DNA from: Nostoc sp. LPT | GTDB lineage: Bacteria > Cyanobacteriota > Cyanobacteriia > Cyanobacteriales > Nostocaceae | Length of the DNA: 64,000 nucleotides | Reading direction: 5' to 3' | NCBI RefSeq assembly: GCF_017115165.1 | Contig: NZ_JABXKF010000175.1 | Location: forward strand, 1 to 64,000 | Shown: positions 8,028 through 17,856 of the stretch, piece by piece | How the letters are laid out: every line of letters starts with the position of its first letter | Numbering within the stretch: position 1 is the first letter of the stretch | The notes under the pieces: model-generated | The model's input: the letters and a program-made list of their open reading frames with translations, nothing else | What the model was told of the DNA's origin: nothing | Databases searched by the model: none | Program-made: the position numbers and the translations under genes

Positions 8028-10202
8028 ATGAGCGATGCCTTTAGCCGACTTGCACCCTTCATCCAAGAATATATTTATCATCACCAGTGGACTGAATTAC
8101 GTCCAGTTCAAATTGCCGCTTGTCAAGTCATATTTGACACTGATGCTCACTTGTTAGTTACTGCTGCAACTGCTGCTGGTAAAACAGAAGCAGCTTTTCT
8201 ACCAGTTTTAACTCTATTACATACCAACCCTGCCGCCACAATTGGCGCATTATATATTAGTCCAATCAAAGCTTTAATTAACGATCAATTTGAGCGTCTC
8301 AATGACTTACTCAAAGAAGCAGACATTCCAGTTTGGCACTGGCATGGCGATGTTTCGCAAACTCGAAAAAACAAGCTTTTAAAGAATCCTCAAGGCATTC
8401 TCCAAATTACCCCAGAATCTTTAGAAAGTTTGTTAATTAACAAAAATCAAGACCTACCTCGCTTATTCGGTGATTTAAGGTTTGTCATCATTGATGAAAT
8501 TCACGCCTTTATGGGTTCAGAACGCGGTTGTCAAATTATTTGCCAATTGCAACGTTTAGCAAAGTTGACCCAAAAACAACCACGTCGTATTGGTTTATCG
8601 GCAACTCTTGGGGATTACTCAATAGCTGAAGAGTGGTTGCGTTCGGGAACAGATAAGCCAGTAATTACACCAAAAATGGATGGTATAAAACGCCAAATAA
8701 AACTAGCTGTAGAACATTTTTATATTACTGATGAAATAGATGAATCAGAAGCGACAGCAGATGAACAATATATTTTCAACCTCAGCAAGTCTCGCAAATG
8801 CCTGATATTTGCTAATAATCGCACACGTACCGAATCTGTAATTGCATCTTTGCGACAAATCGCCACAGAACAAGGATTACCAGATATATATCATGTGCAT
8901 CATGGGAGTATATCTGCTAGTTTGCGGCAAGCTGCTGAAAATGCGATGCGTGAACCCAACAATCCAGCTGTTACCGCCGCCACTCTAACTCTAGAATTAG
9001 GCATAGATATCGGTTATTTAGAGCGAGTGATTCAGTTAGAATCACCCTTGTCTGTAGCTAGTTTTTTACAGCGTTTGGGACGCAGTGGTAGAAGAGGAGA
9101 AGCTGCCGATATGCGTTTCGTCTGCGCTGAAGAGAAGGCATTAGCAGAAGATTCTCTGCCAGAACAAATCCCCTGGCAACTTTTACAGTGTATTGCGATA
9201 ATTCAACTTTATTTAGAGGAACAATGGATTGAACCAATTATACCAATTAAATATCCTTTGAGTTTGCTTTATCACCAAACAATGAGTATTTTAACAGCTA
9301 CAGGAGAAATTTCAGCTAATGCTTTAGCTAAACAAATTTTTAGTCTGCCACCCTTTGCTGCGATTTCTCAAGAGGATTTACAACTATTACTACGCTATTT
9401 AATTGATATTGGTCATATTCAGTATACTGAACAAGGTAAATTAATCCTGGGTTTGGCAGGAGAAAAAGTGGTGAGAAAATTTCAGTTTTATGCTGTCTTT
9501 GCTGAACAGCAAGAATACATTGTTAAGCAAGGTTCAACAGAAATTGGCAGTATTGTCACGCCACTTCCTGTTGGTAATCAATTTGCTTTAGCTGGCAGAA
9601 CTTGGGAAGTCGTAGAAGTTGACTTTCAAAAGAAGGCTATTTTTGTTAAACAAGCTGAGGGGAAATCTAGTATTTATTGGCGTGGTGGTGGTGGGACTAT
9701 TCATACCAAAGTTTTGCAACGAATGCAACAAGTCTTATTTGAAAATATCGAGTACAGTTACTTGCAAAAAAATGCTTTGCAACGCTTACATCAAGTTCGC
9801 AAATTGGTGCAACAGGTTGAATTAGATAAACACAAGATTGTAGAATTAGAGAAAGGTAAATGCTGTATTTTTCCTTGGATGGGTACGGTTGCTTATCGCA
9901 CCTTAGAAAGGTTGCTCAACTCTTACTGCCGGGAATCGTTAGAAATTACAAGTATTGGCGGAGTAAATCCCTATTATTTGACAATTAAATTAGGCAAGGA
10001 TAAATTTAAATATCTTTATCGTGAAATTACTTCCTTGTGCGAACAAAGAATTACCTCAGAAGATTTAGTTAGTACTTCAGAAGCACCGGAAATTCAAAAG
10101 TATGATGGTTTTATTCCTCATCCACTTTTACGGAAAGCTTTTGCTAACGATTATTTGGATTTGAGAGAACTGAAACAGCAAGTGGCATTGTGGAAAGAAT
10201 AA
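8028..10202 (+). CDS. Lhr-like DEAD/DEAH-box helicase
   Basis: A 724-residue superfamily 2 helicase. The Q-motif-like LRPVQIAACQ is followed by Walker A TAATAAGKT (45-53), SPIKALINDQ motif Ia, DEIH Walker B (155-158), LSATLG motif III, and QRLGRSGRRG motif VI. A long C-terminal half has no motif I can name. It is closest in style to Lhr-type helicases, which act in DNA repair or RNA metabolism. The ATG at 8028 is used rather than a TTG at 7971, because the helicase core begins shortly after it. Neighbours give no functional hint. No defence partner gene is adjacent. Confidence 0.85.
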   Translation: MSDAFSRLAPFIQEYIYHHQWTELRPVQIAACQVIFDTDAHLLVTAATAAGKTEAAFLPVLTLLHTNPAATIGALYISPIKALINDQFERLNDLLKEADIPVWHWHGDVSQTRKNKLLKNPQGILQITPESLESLLINKNQDLPRLFGDLRFVIIDEIHAFMGSERGCQIICQLQRLAKLTQKQPRRIGLSATLGDYSIAEEWLRSGTDKPVITPKMDGIKRQIKLAVEHFYITDEIDESEATADEQYIFNLSKSRKCLIFANNRTRTESVIASLRQIATEQGLPDIYHVHHGSISASLRQAAENAMREPNNPAVTAATLTLELGIDIGYLERVIQLESPLSVASFLQRLGRSGRRGEAADMRFVCAEEKALAEDSLPEQIPWQLLQCIAIIQLYLEEQWIEPIIPIKYPLSLLYHQTMSILTATGEISANALAKQIFSLPPFAAISQEDLQLLLRYLIDIGHIQYTEQGKLILGLAGEKVVRKFQFYAVFAEQQEYIVKQGSTEIGSIVTPLPVGNQFALAGRTWEVVEVDFQKKAIFVKQAEGKSSIYWRGGGGTIHTKVLQRMQQVLFENIEYSYLQKNALQRLHQVRKLVQQVELDKHKIVELEKGKCCIFPWMGTVAYRTLERLLNSYCRESLEITSIGGVNPYYLTIKLGKDKFKYLYREITSLCEQRITSEDLVSTSEAPEIQKYDGFIPHPLLRKAFANDYLDLRELKQQVALWKE

Positions 10203-10231
10203 AAAGATAATTCGTAATTATTTAAAATCAG

Positions 10232-11017
10232 CTATTTTTTAATTAATTTCTGGAGCGATCGCAAATCATAATTTAAGATTTTTCCAGTATTCAAAAGTTG
10301 ATATCCAGCGAGAAATAAAGCAGATGATGCCACAACAACTAAAAGATTAACTGACGCGAACACATTACCAGTAAAAGCTATAACTATAATTCCTAGCGCT
10401 ATCAAAATCCATCCTAAGTTAGGGTTTATTCGCTGCTGACAAAGGACGAAAATACCGGAAATACATAGTAATAAACCAGGAATACCAAAAAATATACCAA
10501 CACGAATATTTGCAGTTAAAATGATGATGCCTGCAACCATCAAAGCAAAGCCTATATACCTGGTTGTTTGATTCACCAGAGTTTGTCTGCTGTTCAGAGC
10601 AATTTGAGCCTGCATTTTTGTGGAACTTGTAAGAGGAAGAAGATTTTGTTGAGATTGTATCTTATCTTGAAATATAAATGTAACTTTTTCTCCTTGACCA
10701 AGGTCTATTTTATCTCCTATATTTATTTGGCAGAGTGTTCTAGGTTCTAATCTAGTGTTGTTGACAAATGTGCCATTAGAACTTCCTAAATCTTCAATCA
10801 AGTAATTATTTATATGGATTTGAATCCGTGCGTGGATGCGAGAAACTACATCTACATCTGGCAAGTTGGAAACATCAATATCCGGCGGAATTTGGTCATT
10901 TGGTTTACCGATATGAAACACCGCAGTATTTGGTGATAACTCAAAAGCAGTGTTGGTTTGGACATGAAAAAGCTCTAAACTCAGTCCTATAGTGTTGGAT
11001 GTACTGAAATTTTGCAT
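10232..11017 (-). CDS. FHA-domain membrane protein
   Basis: A 261-residue protein with an N-terminal forkhead-associated domain (about 30-115), showing VSRIHARI and the EDLGSSNGTFVNNTRL motif that binds phosphothreonine. About four C-terminal membrane helices follow (155-240, for example YIGFALMVAGIIILTAN and GWILIALGIIVIAFTGNVF). Such proteins are likely targets or adaptors of Ser/Thr kinases. Two kinase genes lie 6-8 kb away, but no direct link is visible. It converges with the helicase gene. Confidence 0.85.
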   Translation of the reverse strand: MQNFSTSNTIGLSLELFHVQTNTAFELSPNTAVFHIGKPNDQIPPDIDVSNLPDVDVVSRIHARIQIHINNYLIEDLGSSNGTFVNNTRLEPRTLCQINIGDKIDLGQGEKVTFIFQDKIQSQQNLLPLTSSTKMQAQIALNSRQTLVNQTTRYIGFALMVAGIIILTANIRVGIFFGIPGLLLCISGIFVLCQQRINPNLGWILIALGIIVIAFTGNVFASVNLLVVVASSALFLAGYQLLNTGKILNYDLRSLQKLIKK

Positions 11018-11512
11018 AGTTTTTAGTCAATATTTTCTCTAGACTTTTGATTATTGCAAATTAGTAGACAATTTAAATCCGTTATGGCTTACCGATTCTC
11101 CTATCTGATGTAAAGGAATCTCAATCCAAACAGAACTCTACAGTAACGAGCCACGGTGCTACTAAGCACTTGTTCATAAAATTCAATTTAAATTATAGAC
11201 AAGTAAGTCGGTGAGAAGAATTCAAACTATATTAACTAATGTAAAAAATATTCAAATTATTTTGTAGTGAGGGCTTCAGCCCTGAAAATATGGCTTTAGC
11301 CCTCACTACAAACCTTTAATTATTTACGTCGTCTTACTTAGTTGATCTTAGAGTACCGAACGACTAACTGACCTTAGTTTGCTCATGTGGACTAAGATCA
11401 GTTATCAGTTAGGCATAACATGTGAGCAGAGGGCTATTTACATATTTTTTCTGAAACAAATCTCAAAGTACAGCTTTGCGGAAAATCGTGGCGTTTTTAA
11501 ACGTAGAGTATT
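11018..11512. other. 495-bp gap with inverted repeats
   Basis: No reading frame of interest. It contains a perfect 15-bp inverted repeat (11261-11275 with 11298-11312) and a weaker one around 11365-11410 (CTAACTGA...TCAGTTAG). The first is the kind of mobile-looking hairpin found in many Nostoc intergenic regions. Confidence 0.7.
11261..11312. repeat. Perfect 15-bp inverted repeat (hairpin)
   Basis: TTTGTAGTGAGGGCT at 11261-11275 pairs exactly with AGCCCTCACTACAAA at 11298-11312, leaving a 22-base loop. There is no T-run directly after it, so it looks more like a dispersed intergenic repeat than a terminator. Confidence 0.85.
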
Positions 11513-14206
11513 TTAAATTGGAATGTGAATCCAGAATTCTGTGCCTTGTCCTGGTTCTGATATACAATTCAAGATTCCACCATGTTTTTCTACTACAATT
11601 TGGTAGCTAATTGACAGTCCTAGACCTGTTCCCTTTCCTACCTCTTTTGTGGTGAAAAATGGATCAAATAAGCGCTTTTTAATGTCTTCTACCATTCCTA
11701 ATCCGTTGTCAGCAATTCGGATAACAGCAAATTTACTCTCTAAAATTTCAGTACGAATTATAATTTGCGGTTTATAATTTGTTTTTATCCTGACCATTGA
11801 TTCTTCTAAAGCATCGATCGCATTAGTTAAAATATTCATAAAGACTTGATTAAGCTGCCCAGGATAGCAATCAACTAAAGGCAAATCACCATATTCTTTA
11901 ACTATAGATATATTTAAGCCAATTCCATTATTTTTCCAGCGGTGATGCAAAATTAATAACGTATTGTCAATTCCTTCATGAATATCAACTAGTTTTTTTT
12001 CTGCTTCATCATGACGAGAAAAATTTCGCAATCCCAAAACAATCTCACGAATACGATTAGTACCCATATTCATCGAGGATAGGAGTTTAGAAAGATCGCT
12101 AGTAATGAATTCAATATCAATTTTTGCAGCAAAATCTTCAATTTCTACTTCCGGTTGGGGATAATGTTGTTGATAAAGGTGCAAGAGAGTTAACATCTCT
12201 TGAAAGTATTCGTTAGCATAGGTTAAGTTACCATGAATAAAACTAACTGGATTGTTAATTTCATGGGCCACTCCAGCGACTAATTGTCCTAAGCTAGACA
12301 TTTTTTCATTCTGGATCAGTTGAGATTGAGTTTGTTGCAATTTATGCAAGGTTTCGGTGAGTTTTTCAGCTTGAGTTTGAGCTTCTAAAGTAGCAGTGCG
12401 ACTTTGAGTATAAACTTGTGCATGATCGATGGCGATCGCTAGTTGATCGCAAACAGCTTGTAATAGGTTAATTTCACTGTTAGTCCAAATGCGATCGCCA
12501 CTACAATGACTGCACACAATTGCTCCAATTTCCCCAGAATTACTCTTAATTGGTAGCATTAGTTGAGATGTAATACCAAACTCAGTTAAAAGTTCTTGCA
12601 CATCATATTCGAGATGTGATTTGCTATTAATATTGTCGATGCAGCTTAGTTCTTGAGAGAGAAGGTTTTGAGTCAAAAAAGTACTTTTTTGCAGTGGAAT
12701 ACTGCCTAACATACTTGCCAAGTTAGGATTTCGCGCTTCATAGCTAATAGTCAGGCTTGGTTGAGATGGATGCGGTAAATAAGAAAGAAAGTAGCAACGG
12801 TCAATTTGTAATAAGCTGCGAATTTCATTCACAGCAGTTTCTAAGATCATATCTAGGTTAAGAGAACTGCGGATTTGGCTAGCTAAACGCAGTAATAAAG
12901 CTTCCCGACGACTGAAGAGTTCTTCTCGCGCCCAGATTCGGTCAATAGCCACAGCAATATTATTAGCAATCCAATTTAAGAGGTTATGAGTTGGTTCGGT
13001 AAATAATTGCTTGCTAAATAAAGCCATTATACCGATTATTTGCTGCTCTACTATTAGGGGATAAGCAGAAAATCGTAAAATTGATAATGTAGAATTTAGA
13101 AGTTCATTGGAATTATTAATTGATAGTTCTTCGTTAAAAATTGCTTGATGATTTTGAATCATTAAGCCAATAATATTATTGACTAAAGCAATATGCTCTG
13201 GGAAATCTTGGGTATCGCTCAAAGCACTACAACTAATATCTGTGCAATGAACACCAGCCTGCAATTGTAACTGATTTGTCTGTCTTTCAAATGTCCAGAT
13301 ACAAACAAAACCGATATCAAGATATTGGGAAATAGTATTTGTACAATTTTGCAAAATTTCTGGAAGTGTGCCACTTTGAGATAAGGCTAAACTGACTTCT
13401 GCACTCAAAACTGACAAGCGCGATCGCTCCAATAAAGCTAACTCTGAAAGCTTGCGGTGTGTAATATCTGTACGAATTGATACATATTGATAGGGTTTTC
13501 CATCTTGTCCCAACATTGGGGCGATCAAAGTATCTACCCAATAAAAAGTACCATCCTTGGCTTTATTTTGAATTTCTCCTTTCCATATTTTTCCTTGAGC
13601 AATAGTTTTCCATAAATTTGCAAAAAATTCTTTTGTGTGGTGTCCAGAATTGATAATTCGATGATCTTGCCCTAAAAGTTCTTCTGCAGAATATTGAGAA
13701 ACTTTACAAAATAAGTCATTGACATAGGTTATTCTTCCAGTTCTATCAGTAATAGCTACCAGTGAATGAGCATTTAAGGCAAATTTAAAAGCTTCTAATT
13801 CTTGGATAGAATTTTTTAGTGCTATCTCATTCTCTTTGTTAAGAGTTATGTCACGAGCTACTGCATAAATCAACTTTTCTTCACTGAAACCAGTCGCATT
13901 CCACGATAGCCATTTGTAAGAACCATCCTGACAAAGATAGCGATTTTCAAAACTGATTGCGTCTACAGATTGTGTAATTTTTTGGGCTACTGCAATAGTT
14001 GATTCACGGTCTTCAGGGTGAATAAATTCGATAAAAGGTTTAGCAACTAGTTCATCAATTGACCAACCTAATGTTTTTGTCCATACTGGATTTAAATACT
14101 TAAAATAACCATCAAAATTAGCAATACACAATAAATCTATAGAAAGTGAGAAAAATCGAGAGTATTTTTTTTCAGATTGTTTGTACTCAGATTTAACTAG
14201 TTTCAT
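11513..14206 (-). CDS. Soluble PAS/GAF sensor histidine kinase
   Basis: An 897-residue protein: PAS (about 15-130), second PAS/PAC (135-255), two GAF domains (about 270-430 and 445-600), a coiled-coil linker, the dimerisation domain with His648 in VAHEINNP, and a HATPase domain. The ATPase domain shows the N box (NILTNAIDAL), G1 (DNGLGM) and G2 (GKGTGLGLS). There is no transmembrane segment, so it is cytoplasmic. The signal is unknown. GAF domains could bind a chromophore or nucleotide, but I see no typical bilin-binding Cys-His. No response regulator is adjacent, so it is an orphan kinase. Confidence 0.9.
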   Translation of the reverse strand: MKLVKSEYKQSEKKYSRFFSLSIDLLCIANFDGYFKYLNPVWTKTLGWSIDELVAKPFIEFIHPEDRESTIAVAQKITQSVDAISFENRYLCQDGSYKWLSWNATGFSEEKLIYAVARDITLNKENEIALKNSIQELEAFKFALNAHSLVAITDRTGRITYVNDLFCKVSQYSAEELLGQDHRIINSGHHTKEFFANLWKTIAQGKIWKGEIQNKAKDGTFYWVDTLIAPMLGQDGKPYQYVSIRTDITHRKLSELALLERSRLSVLSAEVSLALSQSGTLPEILQNCTNTISQYLDIGFVCIWTFERQTNQLQLQAGVHCTDISCSALSDTQDFPEHIALVNNIIGLMIQNHQAIFNEELSINNSNELLNSTLSILRFSAYPLIVEQQIIGIMALFSKQLFTEPTHNLLNWIANNIAVAIDRIWAREELFSRREALLLRLASQIRSSLNLDMILETAVNEIRSLLQIDRCYFLSYLPHPSQPSLTISYEARNPNLASMLGSIPLQKSTFLTQNLLSQELSCIDNINSKSHLEYDVQELLTEFGITSQLMLPIKSNSGEIGAIVCSHCSGDRIWTNSEINLLQAVCDQLAIAIDHAQVYTQSRTATLEAQTQAEKLTETLHKLQQTQSQLIQNEKMSSLGQLVAGVAHEINNPVSFIHGNLTYANEYFQEMLTLLHLYQQHYPQPEVEIEDFAAKIDIEFITSDLSKLLSSMNMGTNRIREIVLGLRNFSRHDEAEKKLVDIHEGIDNTLLILHHRWKNNGIGLNISIVKEYGDLPLVDCYPGQLNQVFMNILTNAIDALEESMVRIKTNYKPQIIIRTEILESKFAVIRIADNGLGMVEDIKKRLFDPFFTTKEVGKGTGLGLSISYQIVVEKHGGILNCISEPGQGTEFWIHIPI

Positions 14207-14647
14207 CAGCTTTTTAGGTATGAAGATTTTTGGATAAAAGGTAATACGTTTATCGTTAAAATTGAATAATCATTGCAATAAAATCTTTCAATCTAGAGAC
14301 TTGCCTAATGTCAGTTATCACTAAGACTAGTTACTTACGAATAAAAACGTAATGAACTTGATAGTAAAGCCAATAAGTATCTACTAGTTTTTACTGAGTA
14401 AGCTAGCTAGCTGTTGACTTAATTCTCTACTAAATAAAGGTTTCCCTAAAAAGCTGTAAAGTAAACATTTAGATTTTAAACTTAAGATAAGAAGTGTTAC
14501 GTAAATTTTTATCTGTCATTTTCCTTAAGTAGCTAAGGTATTAAGACCGTAAAGCGTAATTCTTAGTTAAGAATTCAATTATGAATTACGAATTACGAAT
14601 TACGTTAGCGCAGCGTTAGCGACGCAGGAGCGTCATTACGAATTATT
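14207..14647. other. 440-bp gap with heptanucleotide repeats
   Basis: An AT-rich gap upstream of the histidine kinase. Near 14,580-14,645 it holds repeats of ATTACGA interrupted by a GTTAGCGACGCAGGAGCGTC-type element. Closely related elements recur near 25,900 and 38,500. No gene was recognised. Confidence 0.6.
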
Positions 14648-15826
14648 TTAAGCAATACTCCCGCGCTTTCTGGCTTCTTTGTAGGAGGTTCCGACATTTT
14701 TTAAACCAGCTTTAATCATTTGTTGTTCGAGTAGGGCAAAAAAACGCGCTTTATCGCCACCTTTTACTACTGCTTGATTATGCGCTTCAGCGATCGCTAC
14801 AGGATAACCATACCCTTTTTGAACTTGTGCTAACATCAGTCCCAGTGCTTGGTCTAACATGGTTGGATTCTCTGCTACCCATGCCGGAACTTCAATTCGG
14901 GCGATTTCAGTGCCAACGTGGACATAGCAAAAGTAAATAGTTTGATCGCCGTAAAGTTCCAAAATGGGCGAATTACTGCGCCACAGAGTACTACGTTGTC
15001 CGGGTTTGAGTCGGGTTCCCCAAATAGAAGTATCTCGCAACTGTTCAAAAATTTTGCAAGGTACTTTTTCTAGCTGATTTGGGCAATGACTTTTACAGTC
15101 TGGTACTGGATGGGGACAAGCCAATAGCCGTAAAAAGTTCATGGTTTCGATGCTGCGAGAGGCACTAAGATAGCCCATCAACGGAATTTTAGCCTCACGC
15201 ATCTGCTGCCAAGCTTCCAGGATGGGGGGTAAAATGCGATCGCGTGCATCAATCGGTAACTGTTCTAAAAACCAGTAAATTAGCGAACCATCTACCATCG
15301 CTAGCGCTGGCGTTTCCCCTAGCGCTGCACTACACGCCAGTTCTGCTAACACCGTTGTTTCTGAAGCAGTGCGGCGGAAACTCATCCATTCCTCAGTTCT
15401 AATTCCCCACTGCCGAGACATATATAAATCTTCTGGGCGGTAAAATACTTCTGGCAAACTATCGAGTAGCGGATGGCGATTTTGTCCGTAGTGTAAGACG
15501 ACTCTGCCGATATTTAGCAGATAACAGTAAGCAATTTCATGATGGTTGGGGGCAATTTGGGAACCATCAGTAGCGATGACAGTATGAATTTTTGGCGGAA
15601 TAGGGATATCGATGCAGGTTTCTAGTGCTTCAATTGGGGTAGCATTAGCAAAGAGAATGCGATCGCGCCATTTTTCCTGGCGATCGATTAAATCTTGTTG
15701 GCACTCGTAAGCATTTTTTAAATGTTGTTGTGCCAGTTCTAAACGCTGACGACTGGCAGCAGCTTCTAAGGTAAGATGCTGACTTAAACCCTGCATTTCT
15801 CGCGCCAGTTTTGTTAGGTCAAGCAT
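14648..15826 (-). CDS. NurA-domain nuclease
   Basis: A 392-residue NurA-domain protein. The family's metal-binding aspartates are visible in IATDGSQI (Asp87) and MVDGSLI (Asp179). An N-terminal helical segment (1-55) is predicted to be coiled. NurA is a 5'-3' nuclease that normally works with the HerA ATPase in DNA end resection. No herA is in this window. It is probably transcribed alone. The substrate in cyanobacteria has not been established from what I can see. Confidence 0.85.
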   Translation of the reverse strand: MLDLTKLAREMQGLSQHLTLEAAASRQRLELAQQHLKNAYECQQDLIDRQEKWRDRILFANATPIEALETCIDIPIPPKIHTVIATDGSQIAPNHHEIAYCYLLNIGRVVLHYGQNRHPLLDSLPEVFYRPEDLYMSRQWGIRTEEWMSFRRTASETTVLAELACSAALGETPALAMVDGSLIYWFLEQLPIDARDRILPPILEAWQQMREAKIPLMGYLSASRSIETMNFLRLLACPHPVPDCKSHCPNQLEKVPCKIFEQLRDTSIWGTRLKPGQRSTLWRSNSPILELYGDQTIYFCYVHVGTEIARIEVPAWVAENPTMLDQALGLMLAQVQKGYGYPVAIAEAHNQAVVKGGDKARFFALLEQQMIKAGLKNVGTSYKEARKRGSIA

Positions 15827-15951
15827 AAAAGTAAGTGCGAAGTAAGGAGTGAATACTTGTAAGTTATTATTTCACCTAAATTTACAAAATACATAATTTT
15901 ATTTAGATAGATACGTCCATAAATTAGATATGTATTATTCAGAACTATTGT

Positions 15952-15981
15952 AGAGACGTAACACTGCTACGTCTCTTTTTC
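15952..15981 (+). terminator. Hairpin with T-run
   Basis: AGAGACGTA (15952-15960) pairs with TACGTCTCT (15968-15976) around a 7-base loop and is followed by TTTTT on the plus strand. It lies just beyond the stop of the minus-strand HAD gene (15999), where the T-run faces the wrong way. It may be a dispersed GAGACGT repeat rather than a true terminator. A related palindrome is at 47,931. Confidence 0.45.
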
Positions 15982-15998
15982 ACTAGATACTTAATATA

Positions 15999-16784
15999 TT
16001 AAAGCCAAGCTGAGAAATCTTTGGCAAACTGAGAAAGTGATAACAACTGAATTCGTGGATCGTTTTGAGCAGTTTCCCGTTCGGCTTGGGTGTTATAGCC
16101 CCAGTCTGCAAGGAAAAGTTTCACATCCTCAAGGTCTGCTTGCTGTTGGACTAACTGTAATGTCTTGAGTCTATCTTCTACAAACCAGAGACTAACTGGC
16201 TTGTCTTCTACTGACTGGATTAATTCTCGCAAAATATCATATTTGGGACGCTTGACTTCTTTCCCAAAGATTGCTTCTGGTGGTAAATTCACTCCTTCTT
16301 GTTGCAACAACTGTTGTACAAAACGCCCTTCTTTAGTTGTTACAATGTATAGCTTAACTCCACTGTCAATAGTTAATTTGATTTTTTCTACTACCGCCGG
16401 ATAAAATCTATGCAGACTCAGCCAACCATCTAAATCTGTGGTAATCCATTCATCTCGCTGCTTATCTAGTTTCGCACCTATTTCTTTTGCTTCTAGCTTA
16501 TCATTTAACAAAATTTGTGGGGCAATGCTTACCCATTCATGAAGAATTTTTTCGTCAGGAGTTCCATCTATCAAGGCTTTAATTAAAATGGGCATTTCCC
16601 AACCCGTTTCAATAACAGGTCTTAGGCGATAGAATCTCAAAGCTAAATCATCTGGTGGTGTGTCGTTAGCAGAAGACCAAATTTCACAGTAGCTACGCCA
16701 TGCTACCTCAAAATATTCAATTAATCCGTCGCAAATCACTCCATCAAAGTCCAGGGCTAAAATTTTGGGACTACTTGCGGTCAT
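15999..16784 (-). CDS. HAD-superfamily hydrolase
   Basis: A 261-residue haloacid dehalogenase-like phosphatase: motif I LDFDGV (Asp12, Asp14), motif II YIVTTKEG (Thr149/Thr150), motif III lysines around 175-181 (GKEVKRPK) and an acidic motif IV region FVEDRL (203-204). The insert between motifs I and II is a helical cap (type C1). The substrate cannot be read from sequence. It stands alone, upstream of the NurA gene and separated from it by 172 bp. Confidence 0.85.
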   Translation of the reverse strand: MTASSPKILALDFDGVICDGLIEYFEVAWRSYCEIWSSANDTPPDDLALRFYRLRPVIETGWEMPILIKALIDGTPDEKILHEWVSIAPQILLNDKLEAKEIGAKLDKQRDEWITTDLDGWLSLHRFYPAVVEKIKLTIDSGVKLYIVTTKEGRFVQQLLQQEGVNLPPEAIFGKEVKRPKYDILRELIQSVEDKPVSLWFVEDRLKTLQLVQQQADLEDVKLFLADWGYNTQAERETAQNDPRIQLLSLSQFAKDFSAWL

Positions 16785-16921
16785 TGGTTTGAGAATAAAA
16801 CTGCTGTTGTCAGCTTATCCGACAAATTTAAATCATGCAGTAATTTTTGTTAGTCTTTTATAATTTATAACTTCCTGAAAAAGTATGGTGGAATTGTGAC
16901 ATTTGATTGGTTATTAGTAGA

Positions 16922-17158
16922 TTAACGAGGATCTACAGCAGGTTTGCGATCAACTAAACGAATTTGGTTTTGCTTGACTACTACGGGGATTAGTGGTAAA
17001 GAACGTTTAGCTGGGCTACGAACAACTCGACCCTGAGAATCGTATTGAGATCGATGACAAGGACAAATAAAGTGATTCTTCTCAAAATCCCACTTGACTG
17101 TACATCCTAAATGGGTGCAGATTGGACTGATAGCGTACTCAGCAATTTGTGGCCCGTC
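16922..17158 (-). pseudogene. Rieske iron-sulfur protein fragment
   Basis: This minus-strand frame of about 78 codons contains a complete Rieske cluster-binding signature: CTHLGC, then CPCHRSQYD. It is immediately preceded by an in-frame TAA, so the N-terminal half (signal/membrane anchor and first beta strands) is missing and there is no start codon. The ligands Cys, His, Cys, His are all kept. It resembles the C-terminal half of cyanobacterial Rieske proteins (QcrA/PetC-like). The gene is too short for a default ORF search. Probably a remnant. Confidence 0.8.
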
Positions 17159-17466
17159 TTAAATAATCAGATAATCACGGTGCGATCGCATTAGGATTAA
17201 TATACATTTGTGTTTACTGTCAGTTAATTTTCAGAAAATTTGCTTTTTTTAAGAGTTGCTCCTGAACTTTAATTTTTAATTACTATTTATTTCTGGAGGA
17301 TGAGGTTATTTATCAACTTCAGAGCTAGGCTATAACCTAAGATATGTTGTTCAAAAAATATCTTCAAAATATCTTTTCAAACTCTCTCCAGAGAGAGAAT
17401 TCTTTATACCTTTAATTTTTTAAGCTGTTGTTAGTCGAGTTCCATATTTTAACAACTGAAAGCGCC
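17159..17466. other. 308-bp gap
   Basis: AT-rich. It contains a short inverted repeat (CTCTCT-CCAG-AGAGAG near 17,383-17,398) not far from the start of the next gene. Nothing else was recognised. Confidence 0.4.
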
Positions 17467-17796
17467 ATGAGTGAGAAAAATCAAGAAAATCAAATTAATC
17501 AACCAGTAACTGAAGACCGGGATTCTCGTGAGTTAGACGTAAACAAAGAAAATTTAACCGCAAATCCAGGAGATAGAATTTCTGATAAGCCTCAATCAAT
17601 AGAAGAGAAGGCTAAACAGGCGGCGGTTGATGATGTACCAGACATTGCAGGCGAGAGAATCACAGTCCCGACTTACTTCGTTGTGGATGAACCCGACGGC
17701 GAAAAAAAGGCACTTCACCACGTTAAAGATGCTGAAGAGATTTCAGATGTAATTCGGCAAGCACGACTTGACGAAAATGGAAATCGAATTTGGTAG
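17467..17796 (+). CDS. Small acidic protein of unknown function
   Basis: A 109-residue, very hydrophilic, Asp/Glu/Asn/Gln-rich protein. Residues 1-60 look disordered. The C-terminal part (ERITVPTYFVVDEPDGEKKALHH... to the end) looks more structured. The ATG at 17467 is chosen over an upstream in-frame alternative codon at 17428, because the protein then begins MSEKNQ. No family was recognised and the neighbours give no clue. It lacks any signal peptide or membrane segment, so it is presumably cytoplasmic. Confidence 0.6.
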   Translation: MSEKNQENQINQPVTEDRDSRELDVNKENLTANPGDRISDKPQSIEEKAKQAAVDDVPDIAGERITVPTYFVVDEPDGEKKALHHVKDAEEISDVIRQARLDENGNRIW

Positions 17797-17856
17797 TAGT
17801 TGTTTATGGAAGACGCAGAGAGACGGAGAAGTTATCAAATACTTTCTCCGTTTTTT

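Noticed and set aside
8028-10202. Lhr-like helicase as part of a defence system
   Set aside because: No nuclease, methylase or other defence gene is adjacent; neighbours are Spx-like and FHA genes, so only a helicase is claimed.
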